Assembly (NCBI RefSeq): GCF_024362525.1 | Contig: NZ_CP101458.1 | Coordinates: forward strand, 2,542,001 to 2,606,000 | Direction: 5' to 3' | Length of the DNA stretch: 64,000 nt | Origin: Natrononativus amylolyticus | GTDB taxonomy: Archaea; Halobacteriota; Halobacteria; Halobacteriales; Natrialbaceae | Shown here: positions 45,936 through 54,867 of the stretch, in pieces | How the letters are laid out: the number at the start of each line of letters is the position of its first letter | How positions within the stretch are numbered: the stretch's first letter is position 1 | Program-made: the position numbers and the translations under genes | Notes under the pieces: generated by a model | What the model was told of the DNA's origin: nothing | Seen by the model: the letters and a program-made list of their open reading frames with translations, nothing else | Database searches by the model: none

Positions 45936-46952
45936 ATGAGATCTGCGCCCCTACTGGAATCACATAACGGCGTTTCAAATCCAGTTCTTAGTGCTGCAGA
46001 CGTTACCGACTGTGCAAATCCCGAATTCGTTGCCGATCCGTTTTACGCATTTCACGACGATACTCATCACCTCTTCTTCGAGATTTTAGACGACGGTATG
46101 GGAGTAATCGGGCACGCAACGAGTGACAATGGCCTGAACTGGAGCTATCAGCAAGTCATTCTTAAGGAACCCTTCCATCTATCGTATCCGTATGTGTTCC
46201 AATCGGGTGGCGAGTGGTATATGTTGCCGGAACACACGGCAGAGACGCAACGCTCGCTCCGAATTTATAAAGCGGTCCAGTTTCCGCGTTCATGGGTGCT
46301 GGCAGAGACTGCGTTATCAGGGAAACGGATTATTGATCCCACGCTGGTACAAACAGATGATACGTGGTTCCTTTTCGTTAGCCACGATGGGGCAAGCGTG
46401 GAACTGTATTTTTCGGACAAGTGGTGTACGGACACATGGATCCGCCACCCGAAGAGTCCAATCACGGAGACAGCCTATATGGGGCGGATGGCTGGGCGTC
46501 CGATTGGTGGTGAACCGCTCTTTCTCCCGTTTCAGGACCTACGATACCTTTACGGAGAACTGGTTCGATGCTGTCGGGTAGATCGGCTGACTCCGACGGA
46601 GTACAGCCACACCGAAATCGGCGGCTCACCGATTCTTCGGGCGCAATTCACTCATAAGTGGAACGACCGAGGGATGCATCACATCGATTGCAGTCCGGTT
46701 ACAGAGTTCGGACACGACTTTGTAGTGGTTGACGGCTGCAATCCAGTAGGAGCCTGGTCAATCAGCCTCTATCAACCGACTACAAGAGCGGAAACGCTAT
46801 TGAGGGAACAGAAATTACTCCGACGCCAAGCTCGCCGAGGCAAAATTATTGCAACCGCTCAACTCAGGGAAGCATACCGCATCTACGAGGAGTATGGAGC
46901 ACGCGAACTGGTGCGGCGTGTCGGGGAAAGAGCGCGTGACCACGTTCGATAG
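45936..46952 (+). CDS. GH43-like beta-propeller protein of polysaccharide loci
   Basis: A 338-residue protein from ATG 45936 (MRSAPLLESHN). The reading frame is open further upstream, but that part is the transposase relic and MITE. Five-bladed propeller features: EFVADPFYAFHDDTHHLFFEIL, GVIGHATSDNGLNWSYQQVI, PYVFQSGGEWYMLPEHT, IDPTLVQTDDTWFLFVSHDG. Acidic residues at blade starts (DP, E.H) resemble the catalytic set of GH43/GH32. Such domains, related to the N-terminal part of glucosamine inositolphosphorylceramide transferase, accompany glycosyltransferases in surface-glycan clusters; whether hydrolytic or transferring is unknown. No signal peptide. Confidence 0.75.
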   Translation: MRSAPLLESHNGVSNPVLSAADVTDCANPEFVADPFYAFHDDTHHLFFEILDDGMGVIGHATSDNGLNWSYQQVILKEPFHLSYPYVFQSGGEWYMLPEHTAETQRSLRIYKAVQFPRSWVLAETALSGKRIIDPTLVQTDDTWFLFVSHDGASVELYFSDKWCTDTWIRHPKSPITETAYMGRMAGRPIGGEPLFLPFQDLRYLYGELVRCCRVDRLTPTEYSHTEIGGSPILRAQFTHKWNDRGMHHIDCSPVTEFGHDFVVVDGCNPVGAWSISLYQPTTRAETLLREQKLLRRQARRGKIIATAQLREAYRIYEEYGARELVRRVGERARDHVR

Positions 46953-47060
46953 CGGTAGGTCGATCAGCCACTGGAGTCTGGAGGTTAGACGACTGTAAAC
47001 GGAAGTAGTACTCAACTTTTATTTCCGGGTAGTGGACAACGTTGGATCGGAGGCAGGTAG

Positions 47061-47819
47061 TTACTCGAACGACTGCGTCACTGGTACTTTGGCGGAGACG
47101 ATGAACTGGCCGCCGCTATGTCGTGTCCAGGGAAGTGAAGCGAGACAGTGCTGTACACTAATCGTGGTCTCGAGGTAAACACGCGAGAGTCGCTGTGAAA
47201 TGGTCTCGAGGATGGGAATTCCGGCCCAGACATACTCATTGAAGTAAAACGTTGATGTGATCTCTGTATCCGTAAATCCCGCTACCATCAGTTGGAAGCG
47301 TACGTCTGGTAGTGAGTGTAGCGCGACATCATACTGCTGTGGAGCCCATTCACCCAATCGCGGGAACAGTCGGTGTTGGTTATGCACAGTAAATACGAGC
47401 TGTCCCTGGGGAGCAAGCACGCGGTTGATATCCCGCAAGAGGGGCACGAGATCCTCGATATACTCGAAAATCCCGATAGCGGTTACTAGATCAAAGGTGT
47501 TCGACGTGAAGGGGAGTTGTGATGCGTCGCCCCGGACGAAATCATGAGGAGATCGTGTCTTTGACTGCTTGAGCATTTCTGCGGAAACGTCAAGGCCGAC
47601 GAGTTGCGAGTACTGTCCAGTCCGATTTAACACGCGGACAAAGCGACCGCCGCCCGTTCCTATGTCAAGCACCGACCCGGTTGTCGTATCTATCAGTTCA
47701 ATAATGTAGTTGGTCTCGAGTTCGGTTAGGTATCGCCCCTCAAACCCTTGGTACCGGTCTTCGTACGTTTCGGCCTCGGAATCGTACACCTGTTTAATCC
47801 GTTCTGTCAATTTAATCAT
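47061..47819 (-). CDS. Class I SAM-dependent methyltransferase
   Basis: A 252-residue protein. VLDIGTGGGRFVRVL is motif I, LVGLDVSAEMLKQ motif II, FVRGDASQLPFTSNTFDLVT the acidic and post-motif II region, and VLAPQGQLVFTVHN the motif III area. It is the UbiE/type 11 branch and may methylate a sugar or a lipid carrier in the island. It converges on the propeller-protein gene and is intact, in contrast to the frameshifted homologue at 42719. Confidence 0.88.
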   Translation of the reverse strand: MIKLTERIKQVYDSEAETYEDRYQGFEGRYLTELETNYIIELIDTTTGSVLDIGTGGGRFVRVLNRTGQYSQLVGLDVSAEMLKQSKTRSPHDFVRGDASQLPFTSNTFDLVTAIGIFEYIEDLVPLLRDINRVLAPQGQLVFTVHNQHRLFPRLGEWAPQQYDVALHSLPDVRFQLMVAGFTDTEITSTFYFNEYVWAGIPILETISQRLSRVYLETTISVQHCLASLPWTRHSGGQFIVSAKVPVTQSFE

Positions 47820-48657
47820 GGTAAAGACGTGCGGAAGGGGCTTATAGTAATCATGTGCCTATAGCGATCTTCCAGCAGCCGCTTAATTACGCCCACATTA
47901 TAGTTATATTAATATTGTCTCCAGTAGTTACGTCGGAACAAAGAATTTTCTGCGAGAACTGACCGGGTAACATTGAGTTTCCGGTTGATGGCTAACTACG
48001 CTCTCCGGTTAGATATGGGTTGGCCTTTGACTACAGCGGCCAGAGTTAAAAGAGATGGTTTCAGATGATGAAAATCCAAATTGATCCCCTCCATACAATC
48101 TGGGCGGGCAATCCGGCAAACTCTGGACATTGAATCGGTCAATTCGTCCACCACTAAACGAAATCTGCTGATCCAGACACTCACCCGCCGTACACCAGTG
48201 TGTCGCTTCAAGCGTCAACTAGTACGTGAAGCAACGATGAAGGAATGGTGTTAGCTGATCAATTCACAGCTGAAGCAGCACTATAGTAGCTACTGAAACT
48301 CAGTATACACTGCTCGCACAGGCTCGCCCGAAGCCAGCCCCACCGCGCGCCCGGTTTCGGGCGTCGCGTGCGAGCAGTGTGTAACCCGTTTCAGTTGTTA
48401 CGATAGATCGTACCACCTACATCTGATGTATGATTGCACCGACCAAACGGTAGACAACCAGCGTTGTAAATACCTCGTACTACTAAAAGTCTGTTACAAC
48501 TTTTCAGCGCTCTACGGTATGGTGGATGTATTAAGGCAGTCGGCGTGGTATCCATTAACGAACGAGACTTCGTGCCAGGTGGAAGCAGCATATAGCGATC
48601 AGATAGGCGAAAACCCGCTGCGGAATCGATACTCTGCTCCGATGGCCCTATTGTACC
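47820..48657. other. Gene-free 0.84 kb with one MITE
   Basis: No convincing gene. A 69-codon minus-strand frame at 48009-48218 (contains SFSGGRIDRFNVQSLPDC and ends in GRCSQRPTHI) has protein-like composition and may be the decayed end of a longer gene, but is unrecognised. The element at 48282-48405 is described separately. Confidence 0.6.
48282..48405. mobile_element. MITE-like palindromic element, copy 2
   Basis: 124 bp, nearly identical to 5318-5438: left end TATAGTAGCTACTGAAA, right end reverse-complemented TATCGTAACAACTGAAA, and the inner arms ACACTGCTCGCA/TGCGAGCAGTGT. The two copies differ by few substitutions and short indels, mainly around the central GC-rich loop, so they amplified recently. 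Confidence 0.85.
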
Positions 48658-49983
48658 ATGAACGATACTTTCACGACTAGCCAATTTGAAACGATACAAG
48701 ACATCGCACGGCAAACGTTTGATGAACAGCTATCAGTAGCCGATCCTGATGGGAAGGAGGTCTCGTTCGCAGACCTCCTTGCCATTGGCCTCACACGAAG
48801 ACAAGCCCTAATTGTTCTCGGCCTCGTTACAGGAGGTGCCACTATCGGATTCGCGCTTGCAGAAATCGATCGTGACCAAAATGAATCAATATCCCTCTCA
48901 CTGAACGACGATAATTATTCGTCCATCGAACATACAGCAATGAACGGCTTGATTGTGCCTATTGCTCCTGGTGTACGTCTCTCAGACGCGATAGACCCAG
49001 AGAAAATGGAAAGACCAATACAGAATGCGGTTGACCTCGTCGCAGATACGGGCGGCAGAGTGCTCCTCCCACCAACGCAGATTCTAGAGTCAGAGACAAT
49101 CACTCTTCCTAGCAAAACAAGCATCCAGGGATACTGGGGAAACACCTCAATCTCGTTTCCACCCGACACCGACGGGATCCTTTTTGATCCAGATTCTCCG
49201 CTATCGGTAACCGATGATGACTATGTTAAATACATCGCTATCGATGGAGTGACTCTCGACGGGCCGGGCCATAATATACCGACCTCTGGCGTAGCAATCC
49301 GCGATCGGGGGCTTTGGATGTCACATTTCGGGCGGGTGGAATTCAGAGATTGGAACGGAGTCACCTGGTGGGTAGAAAACGGTGCGATGAGTTTTGATAA
49401 CCGTTTTAATTACGTACATTTTACTTCTTGTGACGCTGGTGAGCCGACAAAGGATGGAGACGGGTTGATCAACTGGAAATCCGGCGGGGCGTCTAACTAC
49501 TTCGGTTACATCACATCATTCCCAACTAATAGTTACAGCGGCGAGAACTCCCGTCTTTTCTCGGTCGAAGGAATTTCAGCAATAATCAACGGGATTAATT
49601 GTGGGAAACATTCGGGAGAGGCAATACGCGGATACTATAACCAGTTGTACATCAACTCACTCCACTGGGAGCCAGAAGACCAATCATCACCGGAGGAATC
49701 AATACTGAACCTTCGCCATAGTAGTCCCTTCTATCTCAGCAATCTCAAAATGGATATGACTGCGTCAGCGGAGTACGCCTATATCATCAACGACTCCGGG
49801 CCGATGCAACTTCCAGTGCCCGATACCGCACACGACACCGAAATAACCGAAAATGTCCTGCTGATCGAAGAGGCCCCTGTCGATCATATAACGTACCACG
49901 GCTCATCAGGGGATGTAGACGATAACGCTGACGATGAAACTTCGTTAGTACACTGCATCGGTGATTTTGAACATGTTGGCTAA
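48658..49983 (+). CDS. Tat-targeted right-handed beta-helix (pectate-lyase-like) protein
   Basis: A 441-residue protein. After 50 polar residues, TRRQALIVLGLVTGGATIGF is a twin-arginine signal or signal-anchor placed unusually deep (about residues 46-65). Residues about 100-400 show the beta-helix pattern: IQNAVDLVADTGGRVLLPPT, ETITLPSKTSIQGYWGN, YIAIDGVTLDGPGHNI, FGRVEFRDWNG, followed by asparagine- and glycine-rich turns. This is the architecture of polysaccharide lyases, epimerases and tailspike-type proteins. It probably acts on, or binds, the exported polysaccharide outside the membrane. No catalytic residues can be named. Confidence 0.75.
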   Translation: MNDTFTTSQFETIQDIARQTFDEQLSVADPDGKEVSFADLLAIGLTRRQALIVLGLVTGGATIGFALAEIDRDQNESISLSLNDDNYSSIEHTAMNGLIVPIAPGVRLSDAIDPEKMERPIQNAVDLVADTGGRVLLPPTQILESETITLPSKTSIQGYWGNTSISFPPDTDGILFDPDSPLSVTDDDYVKYIAIDGVTLDGPGHNIPTSGVAIRDRGLWMSHFGRVEFRDWNGVTWWVENGAMSFDNRFNYVHFTSCDAGEPTKDGDGLINWKSGGASNYFGYITSFPTNSYSGENSRLFSVEGISAIINGINCGKHSGEAIRGYYNQLYINSLHWEPEDQSSPEESILNLRHSSPFYLSNLKMDMTASAEYAYIINDSGPMQLPVPDTAHDTEITENVLLIEEAPVDHITYHGSSGDVDDNADDETSLVHCIGDFEHVG

Positions 49984-50105
49984 ATTAAGACCAACACTAC
50001 GTTATATTGATCTCAACCAGCAATCCGACTTGCACCATTGTATCGATTTTTTCGGCACCCAATACCGGTTTCAGATTGTCTCGTTATAGAGGTGTAATAG
50101 GTCCA

Positions 50106-51569
50106 ATGAGATCAGATTTACATCAGGGTATTGCCTCTGTATTTCTTTCTCGAGGCGGAGAGTTGTTACTGGGCTTACTGATAACACCAATTCTCGTTCG
50201 AATACTCGGAAGTTCTCTGTATGGTGATTACGCGACAATGCTATCGATCATTGCAATTTGCATGATCTTCCTTAGCGAGGGTATTTTCGATGGTTGCCGA
50301 AAGTACATTGGGGAGGACCCGACCTCTACCGATTGGGCTACTAACGTGTTCGGGTTTTATTTTCGTATTGCACTATTACTTATCGTTCTAACTATACCTT
50401 TTATCATTGTGTTTACGTATGCAGGATTCGTACAAGAAATATTTTCAAAAGATTTTGTTTTATATTTCTACATTTTGCCAGCGGTGTTGTTCGCACAGCA
50501 GATGTTCACCGTCGTACGTGGTACACTAATGGGTTTCAATCTCGAACACCGGTCTGAACCGCTTCTCATCGTCCAAGCGTTTGTCTGGGGCGTTCTCAGT
50601 ATCAGTCTTGCATACTTAGGATACGGTGTGTTCGGAGTCCTCGTTGGGCATGTGATATCTCTGGGGTTGGCTGCACTACTCGGTTTCACAATAATTTTCA
50701 GCCGCATAAACATCAAAAATGTAATTGGAGGGATTCCGAGTTCATTTCCCCGACAACAGCTTCTCCTGTTCAATTCCCTCTCTGTGATTCTTGCACTTTT
50801 CATGACGTCCCTATATCATGTTGATATACTCCTACTCCGAATCTTCGTTGGAAGCACCCAAACGGGATATTATAAGGCGGCGCTCGTGGTTGCGGAATTT
50901 CTCTGGTTCGCACCAATTGCCGTCCAGATGGTGTACCTCCAGTCATCCTCCGAAATGTGGACTAAAGGAGAATATGCCGAGATTAACTCGCTCATCTCTC
51001 AAACGACGCGTTATACATTGCTGTTTACGCTTCTTATTGCAATTGGTATCGCTTCGCTCACCAGGCCATTTATACAAGCCTACTTCGGTCCAGACTTCAC
51101 TCCGGCAGCTTTGCCGCTCTTAATTTTGCTACCTGGTTCGCTGGGATTAGCACTCGCACGACCGATTTATGCTATTGGACAGGGAAAAGGTGATTTACAG
51201 CCGCTACTGTACGCGACTGGAACCGCGGCGAGCATCAACATCGTTTTGAATCTTGCGCTCATTCCAACTTACGGCATGACTGGTGCTGCGGCGGCGACTT
51301 CAATCGGATATGGATCGATGTTCGTCTTTCATACACTAGCTGCCCGCCGGATCGGTTTCAATCCGATTAGGGACATACGAGCGCAACGGGTAATCGCCAC
51401 AGCGGTTGTCGCTGGACCGGCCATCTTCGGGCTCGCTGCAATTATACCCTCAGACACCCTCTCGCTCCTCGTGGTTCCGCCCGTTGGCTTTGTCATCTAC
51501 TTCGGTGTAGCAGTCGGTGTCGGTGCACTGGACTTTAGGGAAATATCGTATCCATTCAAAAGCATATGA
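50106..51569 (+). CDS. Polysaccharide flippase (Wzx/MATE-like oligosaccharide exporter)
   Basis: A 487-residue protein from ATG 50106 (MRSDLHQGIASVFLSRGGE), the typical beginning SVFLSRGGELLLGLLITPIL of this family; the frame's earlier Met adds unlike sequence. About 14 hydrophobic segments; VRILGSSLYGDYATMLSI and PTYGMTGAAAATSIGYG are flippase hallmarks. It should translocate lipid-linked oligosaccharide across the membrane. Its presence implies a Wzx-type pathway for the glycans built by the GT genes around it. Confidence 0.9.
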   Translation: MRSDLHQGIASVFLSRGGELLLGLLITPILVRILGSSLYGDYATMLSIIAICMIFLSEGIFDGCRKYIGEDPTSTDWATNVFGFYFRIALLLIVLTIPFIIVFTYAGFVQEIFSKDFVLYFYILPAVLFAQQMFTVVRGTLMGFNLEHRSEPLLIVQAFVWGVLSISLAYLGYGVFGVLVGHVISLGLAALLGFTIIFSRINIKNVIGGIPSSFPRQQLLLFNSLSVILALFMTSLYHVDILLLRIFVGSTQTGYYKAALVVAEFLWFAPIAVQMVYLQSSSEMWTKGEYAEINSLISQTTRYTLLFTLLIAIGIASLTRPFIQAYFGPDFTPAALPLLILLPGSLGLALARPIYAIGQGKGDLQPLLYATGTAASINIVLNLALIPTYGMTGAAAATSIGYGSMFVFHTLAARRIGFNPIRDIRAQRVIATAVVAGPAIFGLAAIIPSDTLSLLVVPPVGFVIYFGVAVGVGALDFREISYPFKSI

Positions 51570-51809
51570 GAGCGTCGACTCAATCGGTATATCCACGTGA
51601 GAGCAGTAACCACATCACCGTTGGTGACCCAGGGCTTGAACTGGCAGATCGACGGCATTAGGACCGATATTCCGTTACAGGGCAGAGTGACGTTTTCATC
51701 ACAATCTAACAAAAGGAAGTGAACCTCTCGTATTATTGTGGTTGCTAGTGTACTCATCAGTTATGAGGCCGCGCCGGTCAAAAGAGGAATAGCGCACCCT
51801 CTGGACAGA

Positions 51810-53150
51810 ATGCATCGTTTACGACGATGGGGTGAACAACTGAGAAGTGACCTACGACTAATGAACGGACAGAGAATACACAAGGAAAAGACCGAATACG
51901 TACTGGTGACAGAGTATTTCTACCCGGATACGGCCTCCTCCGGGCGGTTAATGACGGAACTAGCAGTCGGACTCAAACGCCGTGGGATAGATATCTCGGT
52001 CTATACGAGTCAACCTAATTATCATCACAGTACGACCCAAAAACAAGAACGGCGGACCACGTATAAAGGCGTACCCGTAAGACGAACGAGGGCGCCACAG
52101 GTACGACAAACCTCGCTTCCCCGTCGGCTTTTCAACTGGTTCGTCTTTACCACCGCAACGTTCTTTGGGTTGCTGTTCAGTCGACCAAAACCCAATCGAG
52201 AACTCGTTTGTGTCTCAAACCCTCCGTTTTTGTCTATCGCAGTGTGGCTCGTTTGCCGAATCCGAAGATGTGAGTACACCTATATCGTGCACGATCTGTA
52301 TCCGGACCAGCCGGTTGAGCTGGGATACCTCGAAGAAGGAGGTGTGGTTGAAACGATCTGGTCAACGGTCCAAGAGCACGTCTACTGCGACGCGAAACAC
52401 GTCGTGACAAACGGCGTCGTAATGCGGGATCGGATTAGTGAAAACACGGGTGGTGCGGTAACACCGGAGGAGATCACGGTGATCCATAACTGGGAGAACG
52501 GGGACCTGATCAGACCACGTCGAACCGACGACTGGGTGCGTGAAAAGCTGGATCTGAACGATTCGTTCGTGCTGCTCTACTCGGGGAACATTGGATTATA
52601 CCACGATTTCGAGACAGTAGTCGAGGCAGCTACCGAGTTCAGTGACGGAGAAGTCGCATTCGTCATCATCGGCGACGGAGATAGTAAGGCAACCGTCGAG
52701 CGACTGGCCAAGAAGCGAGGAATATATGGGACGAAGGTACACTTCCTTCCGTTTCAGTCTCCAGAGGTGTTTCCGTATAGCGTCACTTCGGGCGACGCCC
52801 ATCTTGTCACCGTCCGTGAAGGGTTTGAAGGAGTGAATCTCTCGATCAAGACGTACACGGCGATGGCCGCCGGGAAGCCCGTCCTGGCAATCGCTCAGCC
52901 GTGGGACGATGAATCATTCCTCATTGACAACCACAATATCGGCAAACACGTCTCTCAAGGTGACGTTGCTGGCGTCGTCCGGGCTATCGAGGAATGGAAG
53001 ATGAACCCGGCACTCGTCGATCAACAGGGGAAAAATGCCCGACGTGCATACGAAGAGCACTATACGAAGACAGCAGCAATACAGAAATACGAACAGTTGT
53101 TCACCCACGGGGCAGCAGCCGTCGAAAATAGTTTTCCGTATGCCAACTGA
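51810..53150 (+). CDS. GT4-type glycosyltransferase (WbuB-like)
   Basis: A 446-residue GT-B enzyme if begun at ATG 51810; GTG 51738 and ATG 51861 are alternatives and I cannot decide firmly. VLVTEYFYPDTASSGRLMTE and YTSQPNYHHS begin the acceptor domain, CEYTYIVHDLYPDQPVELGY is the WbuB-type motif, then VIHNWENGDLI, LLYSGNIGLYHDFETVVEAA and VREGFEGVNLSIKTYTAMAAGKPVL of the donor domain (at about residues 355-380; the EALA motif is K-T-Y-T). WbuB enzymes add N-acetyl-fucosamine-type sugars in O-antigen units; the donor here is open. 51570-51809 has no separate gene. Confidence 0.85.
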   Translation: MHRLRRWGEQLRSDLRLMNGQRIHKEKTEYVLVTEYFYPDTASSGRLMTELAVGLKRRGIDISVYTSQPNYHHSTTQKQERRTTYKGVPVRRTRAPQVRQTSLPRRLFNWFVFTTATFFGLLFSRPKPNRELVCVSNPPFLSIAVWLVCRIRRCEYTYIVHDLYPDQPVELGYLEEGGVVETIWSTVQEHVYCDAKHVVTNGVVMRDRISENTGGAVTPEEITVIHNWENGDLIRPRRTDDWVREKLDLNDSFVLLYSGNIGLYHDFETVVEAATEFSDGEVAFVIIGDGDSKATVERLAKKRGIYGTKVHFLPFQSPEVFPYSVTSGDAHLVTVREGFEGVNLSIKTYTAMAAGKPVLAIAQPWDDESFLIDNHNIGKHVSQGDVAGVVRAIEEWKMNPALVDQQGKNARRAYEEHYTKTAAIQKYEQLFTHGAAAVENSFPYAN

Positions 53151-53207
53151 TCGACAGCCCGAAATCGGCGTAATCAGATCATCACCGCCTGAAGATTGTA
53201 CCCGGAC

Positions 53208-54113
53208 CTATAACACATCTAACTGTTTCTCGAGTGTGTCAAAGTCGAAAGTGGCTAACAGTGACTCGAGTTTCTGTTCCAGTGCACCCATCCCATAGAA
53301 GCTAACAAATTTTTTATGCAGCGGTAATCGCGTACTCGTGATAGAAAGGTCAAATTCCCAAGGGTGGAAATACAGTATAGCAGGAACTTCACATTTATTG
53401 AGGTTTGAGATCCCTTTCGATATGAATCGCTCTGGCATTATACGCGCATAAAACCCGCCTGCAATGGGAACTCGGGCCGTCGGATGAAACGCCGCTAGCG
53501 GAAATTCCAGCAAACCCTCATCTACACCTTCGGAAAACGGATCATCGACATCGACATGATACGGCCGGATCGGCGCCCCCGAAACACCGTACATCGGCGT
53601 CCGCACCGGAAACACGCTCGAGTCATACTCGAGCCCCGACCGCTCGAGGACGTCGAACGCCCACGCCGTCTTCGGTGTGATCGAGAAGTTCGGAGCGCGA
53701 AACCCCTTCGGCGGCGAACCGACCGCGTCCTCGATCGCGGCGGCGCTGTCGGCGAGTTCGGCTTCGAACTCCTCGGGGGTGAGTTCGAACAGCGGCGTGT
53801 GGGTGTGCCCGTGGCTCGCGATCTCGTGGCCGTCGTCGGCCAGTGCGGCGATCAGCTCCGGATACTCGAGGGCGACCTCGCCGACGACGAAGAAGGTCGC
53901 CCGGACGTCGTGGGCGTCGAGCAGGTCGCGAACGATGCGGACGGAATCCTCGAGTCGATCCACCGGATCGTCGACCGCGTCGCGGATGAGCGTCGCGGTG
54001 TACCAGTGCTCGAGGTCGAACGAGAGAACGTTCGCGACGGCGCCTCGCTCGCCGTCAGCGGCCGGTCGCGGGGATCCCCGGCTGTCGGCACTCGAGCGCT
54101 CGAGGTCGGTCAT
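53208..54113 (-). CDS. Polysaccharide deacetylase (NodB-like, DUF3473 type)
   Basis: A 301-residue protein from ATG 54113 (MTDLERSSADSRG). NVLSFDLEHWY carries the catalytic Asp, HEIASHGHTHTPLFEL the His pair for metal binding, GFRAPNFSITPKT the later active-site Arg region, and AILYFHPWEFD the conserved His. It removes acetyl groups from amino sugars of a polysaccharide. The 3' third (53208 to about 53550) is AT-rich, the 5' part GC-rich, so the island's right border lies within this gene and it is probably a recombinant. Confidence 0.9.
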   Translation of the reverse strand: MTDLERSSADSRGSPRPAADGERGAVANVLSFDLEHWYTATLIRDAVDDPVDRLEDSVRIVRDLLDAHDVRATFFVVGEVALEYPELIAALADDGHEIASHGHTHTPLFELTPEEFEAELADSAAAIEDAVGSPPKGFRAPNFSITPKTAWAFDVLERSGLEYDSSVFPVRTPMYGVSGAPIRPYHVDVDDPFSEGVDEGLLEFPLAAFHPTARVPIAGGFYARIMPERFISKGISNLNKCEVPAILYFHPWEFDLSITSTRLPLHKKFVSFYGMGALEQKLESLLATFDFDTLEKQLDVL

Positions 54114-54244
54114 GAATCTGCTCGAAGTCCGGTGTCGGTCGGCTTTGTTAGCGCCGTCGTACAGACGCGACATCGCGACTTACTGTGCCCGTGAAACGGA
54201 CTGGTCGCCGACCGAGAGCGAGAGCGCACCATTCCCGGGTCGCA

Positions 54245-54740
54245 CTACTCGACGGTCACGCTCTTGGCACGGTGACGCGGCTTGTCGATCGACCGCCCTA
54301 TCCCGCGGGCGACCCAGTAGGCGAGCAACTGGGGCGGGACGTTCACCAGAATCGGCGTCAGTCACGGGTGAGCCGCCGGCACCTCGAGAACGGAATCCGT
54401 GTACCGCTCGACCGCCCGGGCGCATCGGTCACGGCGATCACGGGCGCTCCCCGAGCGTCGGTCTCGCTGACGTTACTCAACGTCTTTCTGAGTGGTTCCT
54501 GGGGCCCGGCCACGAGCGCGATCGTCGGTGATCTCCTTCCTCTTCAGCGCCCCCTCGAGGGCGACTGGGGCCTGCAGTCCGCGGCCGACGAAGAAGTGGG
54601 CGTCGGCGCCGGCGTACGCCTCGGCGACGTCGCGGGCGGTCGACGTATCGAGGATCGTCTGACTCAGATTCACCAGATCGCGAACCTCGACGAGGAACTC
54701 GGCGTCGCACCCGACGGCCGTCTCACGGACGTTCGGGAGG
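54245..54740 (-). pseudogene. glmS: Decayed glmS (glucosamine-6-phosphate synthase, C-terminal SIS region)
   Basis: Fragments of the isomerase half of GlmS in different frames on the minus strand: DLVNLSQTILDTSTARDVAE and GRGLQAPVALEGALKRKEIT (near 54540-54680), then NVSETDARGAPVIAVTDA (54420-54480), then [20 protein letters not shown] running to the authentic C-terminus AKSVTVE and stop at 54245-54247. The N-terminal glutaminase domain and several segments are missing and stops interrupt the frames. No functional product is expected; an intact copy should exist elsewhere, since the cell needs UDP-GlcNAc for such glycans. Confidence 0.82.
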
Positions 54741-54867
54741 GAAACCGGACGTTGACGTCGAAACGGTCCCTCGGCGCTGCGCGTGTCGGAGCCGGGGTTC
54801 TCGGTGGGTACCGATCCCGACGTCGCCGGCCGGAGGCCGACCCGGCGTTAGCTTCCCCGACCGGCGA

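Noticed and set aside
48009-48218. 69-codon minus-strand frame
   Set aside because: No family, no promoter, and the neighbourhood is a decayed intergenic region; noted only in the gene-free entry.
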